This document shows positions 1-13,818 of a stretch of DNA of 64,000 nt, piece by piece. Each line of letters begins with the position of its first letter. The stretch's first letter is position 1. The position numbers and the translations under genes were made by a program. This DNA comes from Aphelenchoides besseyi (Eukaryota; Nematoda; Chromadorea; Rhabditida; Aphelenchoididae), in contig JAMPIQ010000001.1 in the NCBI GenBank assembly GCA_024699855.1, positions 2,170,001-2,234,000 of the forward strand, in the 5' to 3' direction. The notes beneath the pieces were generated by a model. That model worked only from the letters and a program-made list of their open reading frames with translations, did no database searches and was not told the origin of the DNA.

Positions 1-2524
1 AATCAAACAAGACGCCTGATAGTCGGCAAAGGAACAAAAACAAATCATTGGCCTACGATCTGCGGCTAAATACTGTAGATAATCGACTTCTAGTCTATTG
101 ATCTTTGTTTCAATGTTTTTATGTTACTGTAGAGTAAGGTTCACAAATGCTGTTCGGATCATGAAAGTAAGATGATCAACTTTTCTGATGAGCACGATAA
201 TTTCTATGTAAGAGGAGGAAGTAATCGCTTTAGCGCCGCTTATGACCTTCACATCTTGTAAGAATCATGGCTCATCCTCTAAATCCAAAAACGTCCACTT
301 TTCTGTGACTGATTGCACAATCTGCGAGGATTTGAACTGAACTGTCAAAGGAGTCAAATTTCGAACGAGTGTCCGCGTGCTTCTCGATTCTATTCCAATG
401 CCCCAGAAAGCGAACTGCCACGTTTTTTAATTCAATTTTGCGGTAGGAATTGCAAATCTGCAAACATTGTCGTGTCCCAAATTTCGCGCCTTCGTCCATT
501 GGAAGATTAGCTGCCGTTCAAACATCTTCGAACAATCGAATTGGGCGAGCGTGTGTAGAGGGATCGTGGAAGTTGTTAAGTGTGTCGGATTTGTTCTCTC
601 GACTTGTTTGTACGCTGCTCATCCCTCACGGAAGTCCGTCGACCGTAACCCCAGACGACAAATCGGATGTCCGAAAAGTTGTGGTTAATCGGGACCTGTG
701 TGTCTTCTTAACCTTGAGCTGCAAAAACTTTTCAGGTTAATCGAACGCGCCAAATGTGTTCGACGCAGCGTAGCGGAAATTGAATAACACAGGAATCGTC
801 TAATTAGATAATTGAGTCATAACAACGACCTCCGATTATCTTCGAATGTCATCGCTTATTGTTTCTGTGAATTGTCTCGCGAGATTGCGATGCGCATTTC
901 CAACATCCGCTCCCACGCTATTCGCCTTAACGGAATACCGTAGGATTGAATTCAGTTGTGTCTCGACCTTTGATTGACCTTTGATTTGATCCGCACTTCT
1001 CCATTTAATTGGTTTGTTGCGGACACCAAGATGCGGGACAACCAACTGAAGCATAACAAACAGCTCCGATTCCAACGATTTTGGGTATCAAAAAGAAACG
1101 AATCAAAAACCCAACGATTTTTGATCTAACAAACAATCTCTCCGAGGGCTTCAATCAACTCATTAGCATACGAACTCGGAGAAATGTCGCCACGTTTCGA
1201 GTGTTTATCTCTCGATCGTAATCTCCCGGTCGCTAATTTCTCATTGTTTGGCATTTAAATTTTACACATTTTGTTAAAGTCGAGTGTTTGTTTTTTCTTA
1301 CCACCATTTGGCTGTTTTGCTTTCAGATCGAGAATTTCGATTTCCTCCCGCCTTTTCGTCGCCTCGATTTCGGTTGAGGCGCCAGAGCGTGTTGTTGAGT
1401 GTAATAATGCAAACGTGTGCCGTAACAAATGGTCGTAACATGGGAATCTGTTGATCGAATTCGAAACTGAAATCAATCGTACTCTCGGGTTTAGAAATCG
1501 AAACTGTTGAGTTGGATGTTTGAGTGAGAGTTTCAACGAAAAACTTACTGGTTAGTTGCCATTGTTGAATGGGGTTCAAAATGGCGTCGAGTTGAAGGGC
1601 TGATGGCCATTTGGAGCGATTAGCATTTGATCGATTGGTTTGTTTGTTGATAGGGAAGTTTATGTTTGCAAACCCAAATTCGATTGTTCCGAATCGCGCA
1701 AAGTTTGCGATTTTGGATTGCGAGCAATTTCACGGCCCGTTCGAACTTCGAAAACTCCCCCTCCAGCAAACAGTGTGAGGTGTCGAGGTTTGCTGTTGCC
1801 GTTCTTTTATGTCTCGCATTTCAAACAACCACGCGGTTCCACGAATCTTTTGGAATTTTGTTCCTTTGGTCTGAAACGAACCAAGAATGTCGGTAGGCTT
1901 TTCGTTTGCCTTTTACGGCGCCGTTGTGTTGCGTGATTTCGTTGTGTGTGTTACCGTAGTTGAGAAGACTTGTAAGTAATTCCTGAAAACGCGTCTTCTT
2001 AGTTCATGCGCTCTTGCTGTTACACACGATGAACAGGAAAAGAATGGGGAAGAGGTGCGAGAAATAGGGGCGGAGCTGAAGAGTTCTATCCAATAAGCAG
2101 TCGAAATTCTGCTTAACCGAAAGACCGACTCTTCAGGCCCACCCACTTTTCTCTCCATAGTCAATAGGTCCAAACTGCTCAACGACTCTTCAACATGTCC
2201 GCTTATCCACTGGACTAGTGGCGCCATCTGATGCCTTCGGCGTCTTCGAAAATTGAAAATGTCGTCGTCAAGTCGATATCAATTATTGAAGTAACATATA
2301 CTCCGCGTTGCGTAATCGTATTTGACGACCTAAGATCTTTATGACGCTGGTCAGGAACGTTTTTTCGGATTTTGTAATCTAACTGTGAATTTCTTAAATG
2401 AAATTCCGATTAAACCCTCAGTCCCACAATCTTTTTTAGCGTTCAGTTTATTCACAAACATTTCCGTGTTAAAGCACTCGGCCTTCGTTTACATTGTAAT
2501 GATCGATGTTGTTCGAATTTCAGG
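1..2524. other. No gene recognised; upstream region of the LIM-homeobox gene
   Basis: Only short open frames of under about 105 codons occur on both strands and none resembles a known protein. The stretch probably holds the 5' flank, and perhaps a noncoding first exon, of the LIM-homeobox gene that starts at 2525. I see no clear repeat, RNA gene or promoter element in it. Confidence 0.5.
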
Positions 2525-5500
2525 ATGGCCAGCGTGATGGGTGCGGCGTTTTGGCATTCGTCCCAACAGCAACAACGAGATCCCACCACTGCCTCATCCA
2601 ACGGTTCTTCTTTCAATTTCGACGATTCGGGAGTTGGAAATGAAGCTGCAGCCGGCACTTCACCGCTCTACACTCAACTCCAACAAACCTTTGCTTCAGC
2701 TCCACCATTGCAACAAACTCAAAACGAAGGAAACACGTTCAACTTCAACGATGGGCAAAGTAAGTACGCTTGTTATGATTCCCAATCGCTTCTTTTCACA
2801 CATTGCTTGAACTTTCTTGTAAACATGATTTTATAACCATGAGATTCCTAAGATTCTTGTTACACGTGAATGCCGGCAATTTGCACGTCACTGACGCGTG
2901 CAAACGATTGTGCTTATCAAAACGTTTATTTTTGGTCACCAAAACAATCGCTGCCGATTGAACGCATTCCACAACGGTCTTCTGCAGTTCAAACCATGAT
3001 CTTTAAATTTTCTTATCTTTTACGTTCTTCTCCTCTGACGCAAGATGTCGAACCTTGACTGCAACAATCGACCAGTGGGGAAAGTGTTGTTGTTCTTTGG
3101 CAGACGATACAGCCACTACTTTCTTTCTCGTTTGTTTCTCTTCAACCACTTCCTTTCATCCTTTCAACCGAAATCGCTTTCAGTTCGTGTAAAATGCAGT
3201 CTTGAACTATTCGAGGCGATCCTGAATAGGAGAATTGTGTTTATCAGCAGAAGCAGAATCGTAAACTCCCCAACGATTCCGACCTTTCTTTTGTTTCCCA
3301 CGACTTAATTGATAAGCGTGGAATTTGCGTACAAAAATCAGATGGCGCGGAAATCACCTCTTTCTTCAGTCTTCACAAATTCAATTTCAGAAGCCGACCG
3401 CATGCCAATTTGTTCGTCTTGTCATCAACGTATGTTACGCAATTCCATCTTCCAATTAATACTCATTGGTTTAGCGATTATCGATCGTTTCATCTTGCGT
3501 GTTCAACCGAATTTGGAGTTTCACGCTGCGTGTCTTAAAGTAAGTTGCCGATGATTCACGTTCGCATAACTGCGGGGTTCGGTCTTCGTTGTTACAACGT
3601 TCGGCCGCGATCGCGACCATCCGATCGCTTTCCCAGGAAGATCTTCTTCTTGAACTTGTTGAAATGAAAAAGTGTAATCTTTTGAAAATCCAAGTGACCT
3701 TCAAATTAGACGAATGGATCGTATCTCATAGTCGACTTCTAATTCCCAGTTTTTTTGTAAATGAAATTTCCGGTCTTTGGGTGTTTTTACGAGTTGGATG
3801 GTGCGCAATCTTTTGATTTCGACTCCCGATTTTATGGACCACCAGTTGCAGCTGTCCGTCGCAGCTCGGAGGGTTTTTTGGGGCCAATTGCGCAGAACGA
3901 AAAAGACTTATAAACCATAACATTTGATTTCAGTGTACGGACTGTCAACGTCCATTAGACGAAACTTGTACGGCATTCGTTCGCAACGGTCAAACATATT
4001 GCAAGGATGACTATCTGAGGTAAGAATAACTAATCGTTAATATTCTCGGGGCAATTGGAGGGTCAACATCATTCATTTGTTGGTAAATGTCTTAAAGAAA
4101 TTCCACTGGACACCTGCAGTTTCCCTGTGGAAATGGGAGACTAACAAGTTTAATTGAAGAACACGAGTATGTTTTGGTTCCCAAGCGATTAGTCGAGGAC
4201 CGGCGGCAGTCATTTGCTAGTGAGTAGCTTTGGGGGGGGAGCTTGTTGAGTGCCGATTCGTTCAGCTTCGGGACCGAAAATAGTCGACGGAAAACGATCG
4301 AAATTCGCAAACATCGTCCCGAGTGGCCACGGGATTCCGATGCGAAAATCCGTCGAAATCCAAGGCCGACTTTCCGCCAACGGTTCTCTCCCTTCTTCCT
4401 GCGGTTTCTGCCACTCGTCCGCGGAAACCCGAGACTTTCGCTCTTCCGGCGCCCCTTCGAATGCACGGGAGGGGACCCCGCTTTTAAGGAAAATTAAATT
4501 TCGACCGCTCATCGCACCTCATCTGTTGGATTACACCGAAAATCCGAGCACGACAGATCTTGCGAAAGACATCAAAAAAGTTAATTGATATTGGCGACGC
4601 TTGAACAAGCAAACGGACGCTCTTCATAATCACGAGTCCAACTGTTTCGAACGTATTCCGCAATGAATAAGAGCGCGCGGCTTTGAATCACCGGAGCAAA
4701 ATCAGTTGCGTTTCCGTGCTGCCACGTCCGACAAACAAAATTTGAATGGACTTTACGCTCTCAACCAACACGCGTAAAACAACAGATGCGTCGCGAATCG
4801 AAACGCCGGTGCGTGAGGTCAAATTTCAGAAATTGACGTCCGAGTTCGATTTCACGCTCCAAACTTTTGCTTACGCTCTTTTGGAGGTCAAACATGAAAA
4901 ACTGTGATGCCTACACAATCGCAACGTTACTCTCTCCACCGTAACCGCTTTGCGTACCAAAATTTCACACTTTTCCATCGAGAATCGCAAAAGCGTAGCC
5001 GCCATTTTTGTTGCGCGCATTTTCCGGCCGCCGACGTTTTTGATTCGCCGCCGAGAACGGAAATCAGAAGTTACGCAAAAACGAAAGAAGTCAAAACTCC
5101 TGAACAAACACAAGAACCCGAAATCTTTCCAGACTCTTCGTCGGCACTTGCAATCGATGTCAACGGCAATTCGAACGAAACGAACCGCTCATGAGAGCTC
5201 GCAACCTCGCTTTTCATCCCGATTGTTTCAACTGTTCCGGTTGTGCACGAAGACTGAGCATCGGTGAGCAGTTCATAATGCGAGATTCCGATTTGTTTTG
5301 CCGTTCAACCTGCGAACAACCGACACCAAAAGACGAGCCGGCAACTTCGGCTGTTTGGGATTCCTACGGATCGATGGATACAACAGCCGAGTTGCTCGCG
5401 GACAACAAGCAAACTCCGCTGTCGTTGAAGACCGAAGTCGATGACACGTTGGTCTCCAATTCGACTTTGATTCAACTCAACAATTTTGGACCACTATTGC

Positions 5501-7627
5501 ATCAAACCGGAAGCTTATCTTCAAACTCGTCTGTTTCATCGACTTCCAACAACGGATTGACCGGCACTACCGCTGGTGGTGGTAAAAAGAGCAAGAAAGA
5601 TAAACCGGTTTGTTCAAATTTCAACGTTTAGCTTAACCTTCTTTCAGACTCAACGGGTTCGTACGGTGCTCACCGAACAACAACTGAAGATCCTTAAGCA
5701 CATGTACACTCAGAATCAACGTCCCGACGGTGCCACCAAAGAAAAGTTGGTCGAACAGACGGGTCTTAATCAGCGTGTAATTCGTGTATGGTTTCAAAAC
5801 AAACGTTGCAAGGATAAGAAGCGACAAACTGCACTTCGCGAACAACAAGAACATCAGGAGAAGGTGAGTTTCGTTTTGGTTGTAGGGCAGATTTTGTTCA
5901 ATTACCGTATTTGTCTTTGTCCTCGAGGGAGCGTCGGAGGGGTTTTCTTCGAAACGAATCGGCGAAGTGGAGAGTCGACGGACGTCTTTTTCGTCTTCGC
6001 CAGCCGACGGCAAATTCACTCCGCACATAAATTAGATTAGAAATGCGATCATGCGCGAGGTCTACGGTAGAAGGTCTCAACGAAAACGTTTTTTCTTTCA
6101 TCATGCGGTTTAGGGGCCAAAAACGAGATTCACGATTTGGCAGTTGACGTGCAAGGAATGTCATTTGCGATTAGAGGGATTTGACAGAGATCGTCGCCTG
6201 GACATTCCCGACTTTCGTTTTCCAGTTTTTTGTCCGTCGACTTGTCACACTCAACCAAACTCATTAATTTTCCACACAACTTTTTTGTATCAACAAAGAA
6301 ATTTATAAGCTTCGGATTCTTAAAATCACATCAATCTTCCTCCCTCCCAAGTTTACGGTAATTGAAAAGTCATGCTTATTCCCGCATCAGTGTACTCGAG
6401 AGGCCCACCCAAAAGAACTGACCGTTGAGTGCGCTCGTGCATGTGTTAGTTATTGTTTCGTTCCATTCAATAGTCTCGAATTCAAGTGTTTAATGGAAAG
6501 AGAAGCCCGCACTTCAAGACAAAAACCCAACGGAACGTTTTCGAACCTAACCGTTGATTACGAAAACAATACGGAGGTTACTCGATTGGCACGTCGGGTC
6601 GCCGGACTTGATTCTCGGAAACAAATAGTTCAAACAAAGTCCAGGGATTGATATTTCGTCAGTATTTGTGACCGGATATCAAAAGAACGGGCAGATTTTA
6701 CGCTCCACGGACTTCGACTTGCTTTTCCTGTCTCGTGAAATAATCTTGTGGTTAGGAAAAAGATTAAATTCAGAGTCCATTGGAAAAGTTGCAAAGCAGA
6801 AAACATGTTAAGCCGAAAGTATGATGACAACCGATTCCAGGAACAAACTCTTCACGGTGTTCGCATGAGTGGAATCGGTCCAATCGTCGCTCTATCGCCA
6901 ACTCCATTACAAGAATCCGGATACATGAATTCGGTTGATATTCGACAGTACGCACAATCACCTTCGATTTGGTCAACCGGCGTCGGACCATCCAACGGCA
7001 CTCCATCACTTGCCGATTTGACTTATTCGAACGGACAATCAATGGTGGTGAGTTTGTTTATTCACAATCTTCGAAATCGTGGCCAATTACGACGACCTTT
7101 GAGACGGTAAGGTCATCGCGCAAGATGGTCCAGCTGTTCGACTTAAAAACAACAAACAGCTGAGCTCATCGACCCTGCGGGGAGTCAATTGGCGGCACTT
7201 GTCTATGAGTTCATGAACCGACTGATCCGTTCGATTTCTGTAACGCGCGTGTTTGCCACACGTTCGCACTTTTGCTTTCGATCTTTTGCCGCAGCTGCAC
7301 AAACAGTTACCTCTCGAGCATGTAATCCCTTCCGTGATGTCTGTCCGACCATGAAATTCGCTTCTTGGCAGTCCAAGAAAACGGTGCACAAAAACAACAA
7401 AAACAGTGACCATTTCAAGCGGAATGACCATTTTATTTCAGATGAGCAATGTTCCTGTCTCGTACGACATGAATGTTGGACAAATCGAAATGCCGCCCGA
7501 ATATGCACAAATGTCGTTGGGACGTTTCGGTGTTCCGAGTAATGTGAACTACAACACAACAACCGTTCAGTTACCCATCGGTTTGCCCAACTCCTCTCTA
7601 TCTTCTTCCCCTGCTTGTAGCGATTAA
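2525..7627 (+). CDS. lim-7: Islet-type LIM-homeodomain transcription factor
   Basis: Nuclear transcription factor of the Islet (ISL1/LIM-7) class, which specifies neuron and muscle subtypes. Eight exons join in frame: 2525-2759, 3391-3429, 3475-3539, 3934-4019, 5133-5607, 5648-5863, 6841-7047 and 7442-7627, giving about 502 residues. The first LIM domain contains [19 protein letters not shown] followed by TYCKDDYLR, and the second has [13 protein letters not shown]; both closely match vertebrate ISL1. The homeodomain in exon 6 has [17 protein letters not shown], the Islet recognition helix. The N-terminal 80 residues are Gln/Ser-rich and the C-terminal tail is Ser/Pro-rich. An AG acceptor lies one base before the ATG (2522-2523), suggesting trans-splicing or a 5'UTR intron. 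Three introns are about 1 kb or near 400 bp, long for this window. An AATAAA lies at 7840. The class assignment is firm; the symbol follows the nematode orthologue. Confidence 0.92.
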
Positions 7628-9635
7628 TTGACTCAACGAATAGCCGCTCACGTCCTCTTAACTCTTCTTTATCTCTTGCTCAATTCTCTATCCATAGTTC
7701 ATCTCTTGAGATCATGTGCGTGTTCCGACTGTCGGTTTTGATTCCCGTCCTATTTAGCCCGCAAGTTTCGAAAGCGCACAACCGAACGTCTTGTCCTATT
7801 GGTCCATCAAAATTTCAAAAATTTTACGCATAATAAGCGAATAAATTCCTAATGACTAGTCGTATACGGTAGCTCATAGAAACGTAAACATTATTGTAAA
7901 CGACCGACAAACGAGGTCATCGAACCCAATACCCCCTAATCCCGCTCACTAATTAGGCGGTCGAGAAACCGAATTCCAACGAACATCAAAAGAAATTGAG
8001 CCGCCGGGAAGAGGCTCATTAACTCCTGTTCCACATTCAAATTTCGTTTTCCGAATCGGGAGGTTTCGATTTCCGGTGAGATGAACACGCGTTGAAGAGC
8101 CTGATGCGGGTATTCATCGCGCAAAAGCGGCAGATGGACGAAAAGACACGAAACACATTAAATGATCAGGTTCGCAGCCATTTCCCGCAAATGGACCTTC
8201 AAGCTCATTGTATTCGAAAAAGACGGTCGTTTATACTCCCAAAGTTTACCTTTCAAATCTAATGACCAAGTGGTTATTATCGACAAGTTGGCAATCGTAT
8301 CGATCAAATTGAGGTGAAGAAACGAATTCACCGCAAAAAAAGCCGAGTGGACCCGCCAAAGGATTCGTGGATCAATCGGCTTGGCAAGTGACCTGATTGG
8401 TGCCGCTAAAAAAGCATTTCGTTGATTTATGATCACAACTGTTATTCCAAGATCTTACAATTTTCATCTCGAGGTCAAGTTAGCTTCTTGAATCAATGAA
8501 CAGAAAGCAACATCATCTTGTAAGCATAAGGTCTTTGCTTAAGCCCACGGTATGTCTCGTCTATTCGTCGTCTTAATCTCTGCCTGAACACCCTCCATAA
8601 TTTCGGAAATATGGCAATCGAGAAAGCGATCTTCCGGAGTTCTATTTTCATACTTCGAGACTTCAAACTACAAACTAATTATTGAGGCTTCTTTGCTATT
8701 ACAGTAAACAAATGTTATTGACTTTGACTCATCGCGCAATTCCGCTTGAGTGCTCGCAGATGTCGGTCCGTACGGTTCGCTCCAGAAACCCAAATTTCTA
8801 AATTAGTAGGCGGCAACCGTCGAATTGCATCGTCCCGACTGTCGATGTCCGAGCAAATTGCGCAATTCGGAACTAAAACGACCGACCAATCGAATTGCCG
8901 TTACTGAACGGATGTCGACGATAAGACGCGGAAGTTGGAAGGTGCAGACCAACTGTGCGACATCTTACATCCGCCATAGTCCGAGCTTCGAGCGGGGATT
9001 TACGACACCTACTCAAATTGTTCGAAAATTGTAAATCAATTGAGTGAGTGATCGTTGAGTCAAAACACTTGTTCTTTGGCTTACAATCCAAACACACTTT
9101 TTGCGTTGGAACGTAAATCAAATTTCATTGTGATGAGTGAAACGGTTGGAATGTTGAACATCGAGTAACAAACAAAAGAAATCGTCCCGATTTTATTGCC
9201 GAATTAACGAGCTCATTTCGTTGTTTTAACTCGAATGCCGACAATAAGCGAACCCGGTGGTCCTCAAACTTTTGTTTTCGACATCGACGATTCGAAAGCT
9301 GAACGTTAGTTCCGTTTATTCAATATAAAAAATACGCAACAAAATTGAAATCGTACACTTATGCTCAGCACTCTCAACGATGGTCCCGATTTCAGCGTCT
9401 GTACAGAACAAATATAAATGATAAATAGAATGAGCGGGAAGAGCTGCTCGAAAGAACCCAAGAAAACAAGTTGATTTTGTTCGTTGTCACTTTCATTTTC
9501 AGGAACAACAGTTAAGATAAGGAGACACCCGTACACGGAAAGAGAGGATGCGAATCTCAATGAGAAAAAAGTTGGTCGAAAACAAGATTGCGATTTGAAG
9601 ATTTACCGAATGTTATAAAGACAATATAAAAGGAT
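7628..9635. other. Region between convergent genes, no gene seen
   Basis: The 3' ends of the LIM-homeobox gene (+) and the ataxin-10-like gene (-) face each other here. A poly(A) signal AATAAA at 7840-7845 suits the LIM transcript, and a reverse-strand AATAAA (TTTATT at about 9315) could serve the minus-strand gene. The remaining 1.5 kb shows only short frames without recognisable homology. Confidence 0.5.
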
Positions 9636-12600
9636 TTAGTTTGTGGGTTTGTTTTCATCGACAACAGGAACGGAGTTGACCTCTGGCAACGGGACTAAGC
9701 TCTTTTTTCCGTTCGAATCGACTTCCAATCGTAAACCCATGGCGCTGAAAAGACGTTCACGATTCATGAAGTGACTGCAACCCTGCAAATTTGTCATTGT
9801 AACGAGTAGATGGTCTTTAACGAACCTCCGTGATCTCCAAAAGTCGATTTTGATTCTCCGGACAATTTAAACATAACGATTTAAGAGTAACGATTGCGAG
9901 TTGAAGCTGAAAAAAGCCGTTGACTATTGTTATCGCAAGTTTCTAGTTTACCATAACAGCACGTTCACCTTCTTGTCTCATACTGCATTGCAAAATTAAC
10001 GGAATTGCTTCCAATCGTCCGGCCACAATCTGATTTCTAGCTGAGTCACGACATAGATTCGAAATCGCTCGCAGAGTGGATTGCTTCAACGACGAGAACA
10101 TGTGCGGAGGAATGTTCCTGCCAACGACCATCGTGTAAATCGGTTGAATGGAATGGAAAAGCGGCAATCCTCTCAAGAGCTCATCTTCGTTTAATGATTC
10201 CAAAGTAAAATCCGGAGGACGTTCGCTCATGTATTCGGAAAACAAGGTTTCTGCTCGTGGACCAAAAATACCTTCAACGTGGGCTGTTAAGCCACCTACA
10301 AATCAAAAAAAAGTTTTAAAACAGCTTTTTCAATGTGTTACCATCGATTTCATCACCACTGCTATCAGCCTCCAAATCGAGATCATCGTCTGAGCCTTCT
10401 TCCTCTTCGTCATCTTCCATCTCCTCGTAGCAACTGTTCGTTTTATTCGAAATGTTGATCGCCGTTTGTTGTTGAGCCCCAATTAGTACTTTTCCCATCG
10501 CTTGATTCATCGACACAGGAAGACGTTTGATCGGATTCAATTTCGGTGCTTCATCGCTTGACGACGAACAGTCGGATGTCGGCGAAATAAGCGGTTTTTG
10601 TTCTTCTGAATCGGCACAATTATCAATTTGCATCGGTTCCAATGACTCCATCTGTTGAGTATCGGGAAGTGCTTCGTTACTGGAAATTGAGTCCAAGCGT
10701 CTGTAAACAAAAGACATAATGTAGTTTCTATTCTATCATAACTTACGCTTGTTTTCTCAGCGGCTCACCATCGATACCATTGGCTTGGGCCAAAAACGGT
10801 GCAATTCGTGCTACCGGTGGTATATTTGCCTGCTTCATTTCATCAACTTCCATGTTCATCAATTGACCCTTTTGGTTGTTTGCATTCAACAGAATTCGAA
10901 TGGACTCGGCTGTCTTCTGAGTTTTGATTTCCACGTCCGATTCGTCGGATGCTCCGTCAAATTCTTCGGCTAAAATTGACGATTAGTTATTTACATTTTT
11001 GGGTTTTTACCGTCAGTTTCCGCGCGTTTTAAGCGTCGATTTCCGGCAGCGATTGCACCTCGAACATTTTGAATGGCTTTTCGAATCGGTCGCAATGTTG
11101 GCGATCGGCCGTGTTGTTCGGAACGCTGACGAGGCGCATTGTGATTTTGGTTGACTGCGTTTTGAGGCGAGCTATTCATCATGTATTGTGCACGAATGAG
11201 CAAAGATCCTACTTCTCGTTGTGCAAACATCAACTAAAATTTGGATCTAATGGGAATATAAACAATGAGCTCACGGCCTTCAATACACCACACATCAAAC
11301 TAATGGCTCTTTGGTTTTTGTGCAAAACATTATCGTAGATACCACGAGAAGCAGCACACAAATTGATGATATCGACAAGCATCGTCAATCGCACGCTTAT
11401 ATCATAACGAGGTTGTCGACATTCGCTCAACTCTCGATCCACTTGTTCCAACAACTCCAAACAAAACGAAAGGTTTGATGGATTCAAGCAGACCTGAAAT
11501 AGTCGTGTGTAGGTTTTTAGCATATTCGATTTTTACCTTCGATGAAATGTGCAAATCGTAATCACGAAGACGACAAATGGGTGTGAAATTAAGAGCCGAC
11601 TCCAAAATAACCAACAACTCTGAGAAAATCTCTCTGTCCATGAGACGTGACGCATCGTACAAAAAGTCAGTGTCCATATCAAAGAGAATGATGAAAATGT
11701 TCGTAACAAATGCGCGATGTTCGGCCATTACCGCTGGCGATCCCCACAGTACGATCATATCCGAAAGCAAACGAATGTATAGCTGAAAATTTACAAATAA
11801 GAGAATTGAATGGCTAATCGGCTAGTTTCCAAATACAATTGTGAAATGTGGACTTACATCTTCTGATCGAAAAAACCCTACAAATACACGAACTATTGCT
11901 CGGAAATGATCAAATAAACTTACACAAATGCATTTCTCGTATAACAACCATAACACACAGAATCATATCGTGACGAAGGAATTCGATACGTAGCAGACTG
12001 AGCCATTGTGATAACTGGTGTTTATAGATTGTTTCCCGAAAACTAAAATGATCATTGCGTAAACATTAACAACACTAGAAAGAGCTTACAATGGGACCCG
12101 TGCTGCAGTTTGATAGAAACATTGGAGAGCGGTTTTTGATCGTCGAAAAGCCACTTCACTTTGTTCACAAGGTTCTTCCATTAGTCGTATTGCTGTCTCA
12201 AGCAAATTTACAGAAAAATGACACAAACTGCAAGTTGATGCTCTTAATCAAAGGCTTCAAAAGTTCGTTACCTGAGTGGATGTATCTTTTGGAAAAATGG
12301 AATTATGCGCGTGTCTGAGTGTATAAAAGATCGTAGGCAAGTTAGTGCCCTTAATGGCAAACGACAAAGATCATTGGCACAAACAACTTTAAGGAAAACG
12401 TCCAAATCGTACATGAACGGCGACTCGTCAGTCGATTGCATCAAATTGACTTCGACTCCGTTGTTTCCCGTATAAACGAAGGTCTCATTTATGTTGAGTA
12501 CAGAGATCGGAAGAATATTGCGTTCGATTAACGACTCCATGTATCGTCGCCAACCGGAACGTTCAGCTCCATTTCGTACAATATTCTTTGAAAGAATTGG

Positions 12601-13063
12601 ATTGCAAATCGAACACCAAGTACGACCGTTTCCAGCCCACCTTTTGATTAACTTAACGTCGACGGGTGGCTGAGGATGCCCACAAGGAGAAAGAAATGCA
12701 TTATGGTTAGTTCTTCGAAAGTTGCTAAAAACACGTATAATGCAATGCCAATTATTTTTTACCTTAGAGACATAGGTGGTCCTTGGCGTTGAGACATTTC
12801 CTCTTCATCTTCAAGCTCTTTGTCCGAAACCTCAACAATACCGTTGCACGAAACGGCTCGATCCGATGAATTGCTTCGTTCCGTAATCTCTTGATCTACC
12901 GACGATCCACCACTGGATATAGCAGGACTGTTACTTCGAGGCGAAGTGTCGCGTTCACCAGCGCCATTCAAAACAGACAAATCTAAACGACAAATAGGCG
13001 TTTAGTCCAATTGATCTTACCGTTTTCATTACGTTTCTGAACATTCTCTGCGGACATGAACAT
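9636..13063 (-). CDS. Large helical-repeat protein with ataxin-10-like C-terminal domain
   Basis: Multi-exon gene read from ATG 13063 to TAA 9636. The start exon encodes MFMSAENVQKRNEN, then comes an acidic Ser-rich exon (12980-12759). A region with CGHPQPPVDVKLIKRW and cysteine pairs follows (about 12670-12540), then long stretches of leucine-rich helices (12540-11230) like armadillo/HEAT repeats. A disordered acidic section at about 10700-10390 contains runs of Asp/Glu. The last exons (10245-9640) encode LRAISNLCRDSARNQ, then EAIPLIL, then LKSLCLNCPENQNRLLE. That order and spacing resemble the ataxin-10 C-terminal domain, where IGNLC..NQ precedes IPLIL and then RNL....NQ. The whole protein is longer than ataxin-10 (about 475 residues), so it may be a divergent relative or another armadillo protein carrying that module. 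Introns are about 45 bp. I am sure of the gene and only moderately sure of the family. Confidence 0.6.
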
Positions 13064-13818
13064 CGGCCGTTCTCACTCTTCAGTTTCTAATTCCCTAACG
13101 AAAAGCTCTTTTTACTCACTAGCGGATAACGTTAAAAGATCGGCCTAGAAAATGACTGAAATTAACGATCATTAATCGGATATCAAAGTAAACTCTGCGC
13201 GAAAAACAAACTCCCAATTGAAACGATTCACAAAAACCAATCAACTCAGCTTCTATTCAGTTAGAGTGCCGTTGCTTGTTCGGACATCTACAGCTTCAAG
13301 GTCCACGAATATGTAAATTTCGAAATTTCACATATCAGCCATCAATCAGAAGATCGAACGGGAACCTTCGACTTGAAAGTGCAAACAAAAACCGAAAAGA
13401 AAACGACTGTCGACTAACAACCTTTGATTGGTTTTAGAAGCGTAAGACGACTCTGAATGATTGCATAACAACAAAGGTCTTATTATCATCGTTTCCTTTC
13501 AAATCTCTGATACGAACAATCGGCAGTTGCGCGTCGTCGATTTTTTTCTAACGCCGAAGGTTGCGACGGGATGCCAATGGCAAATTTGTTGTTTCAACGA
13601 ATTCGCGTCGGGTCCCAGCCGGCGAGCTGCTCGTAGGGCAAATTGGCGGCTGACGAAGAAGAAGCTGCTGAATCGAAAGTTTTTCTTTTACTCGTGAATC
13701 AATTTCTACTTTTGAGTTTCTTGTTGGATATTTTTGAGAGCGAAATTTCGTTGCAATTCGCGTGTTTTTTAACCGTCGACTTCGACTCATTTGGTTTGTT
13801 TTAGACTTTGACTCCAAA
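13064..13818. promoter_or_regulatory. Divergent upstream region between ataxin-10-like gene and RPL24
   Basis: These 755 bases separate two genes transcribed away from each other, so they should contain both promoters. A T-rich tract ending TTTTAG at 13798-13803 sits just before the RPL24 start and could be a trans-splice acceptor. No other element is clear. Confidence 0.4.

Noticed and set aside
9235..9309. 24-codon frame MPTISEPGGPQTFVFDIDDS, with a GTTAGT donor near its end
   Set aside because: It looks exon-like, but I found no downstream exon in frame on the plus strand.
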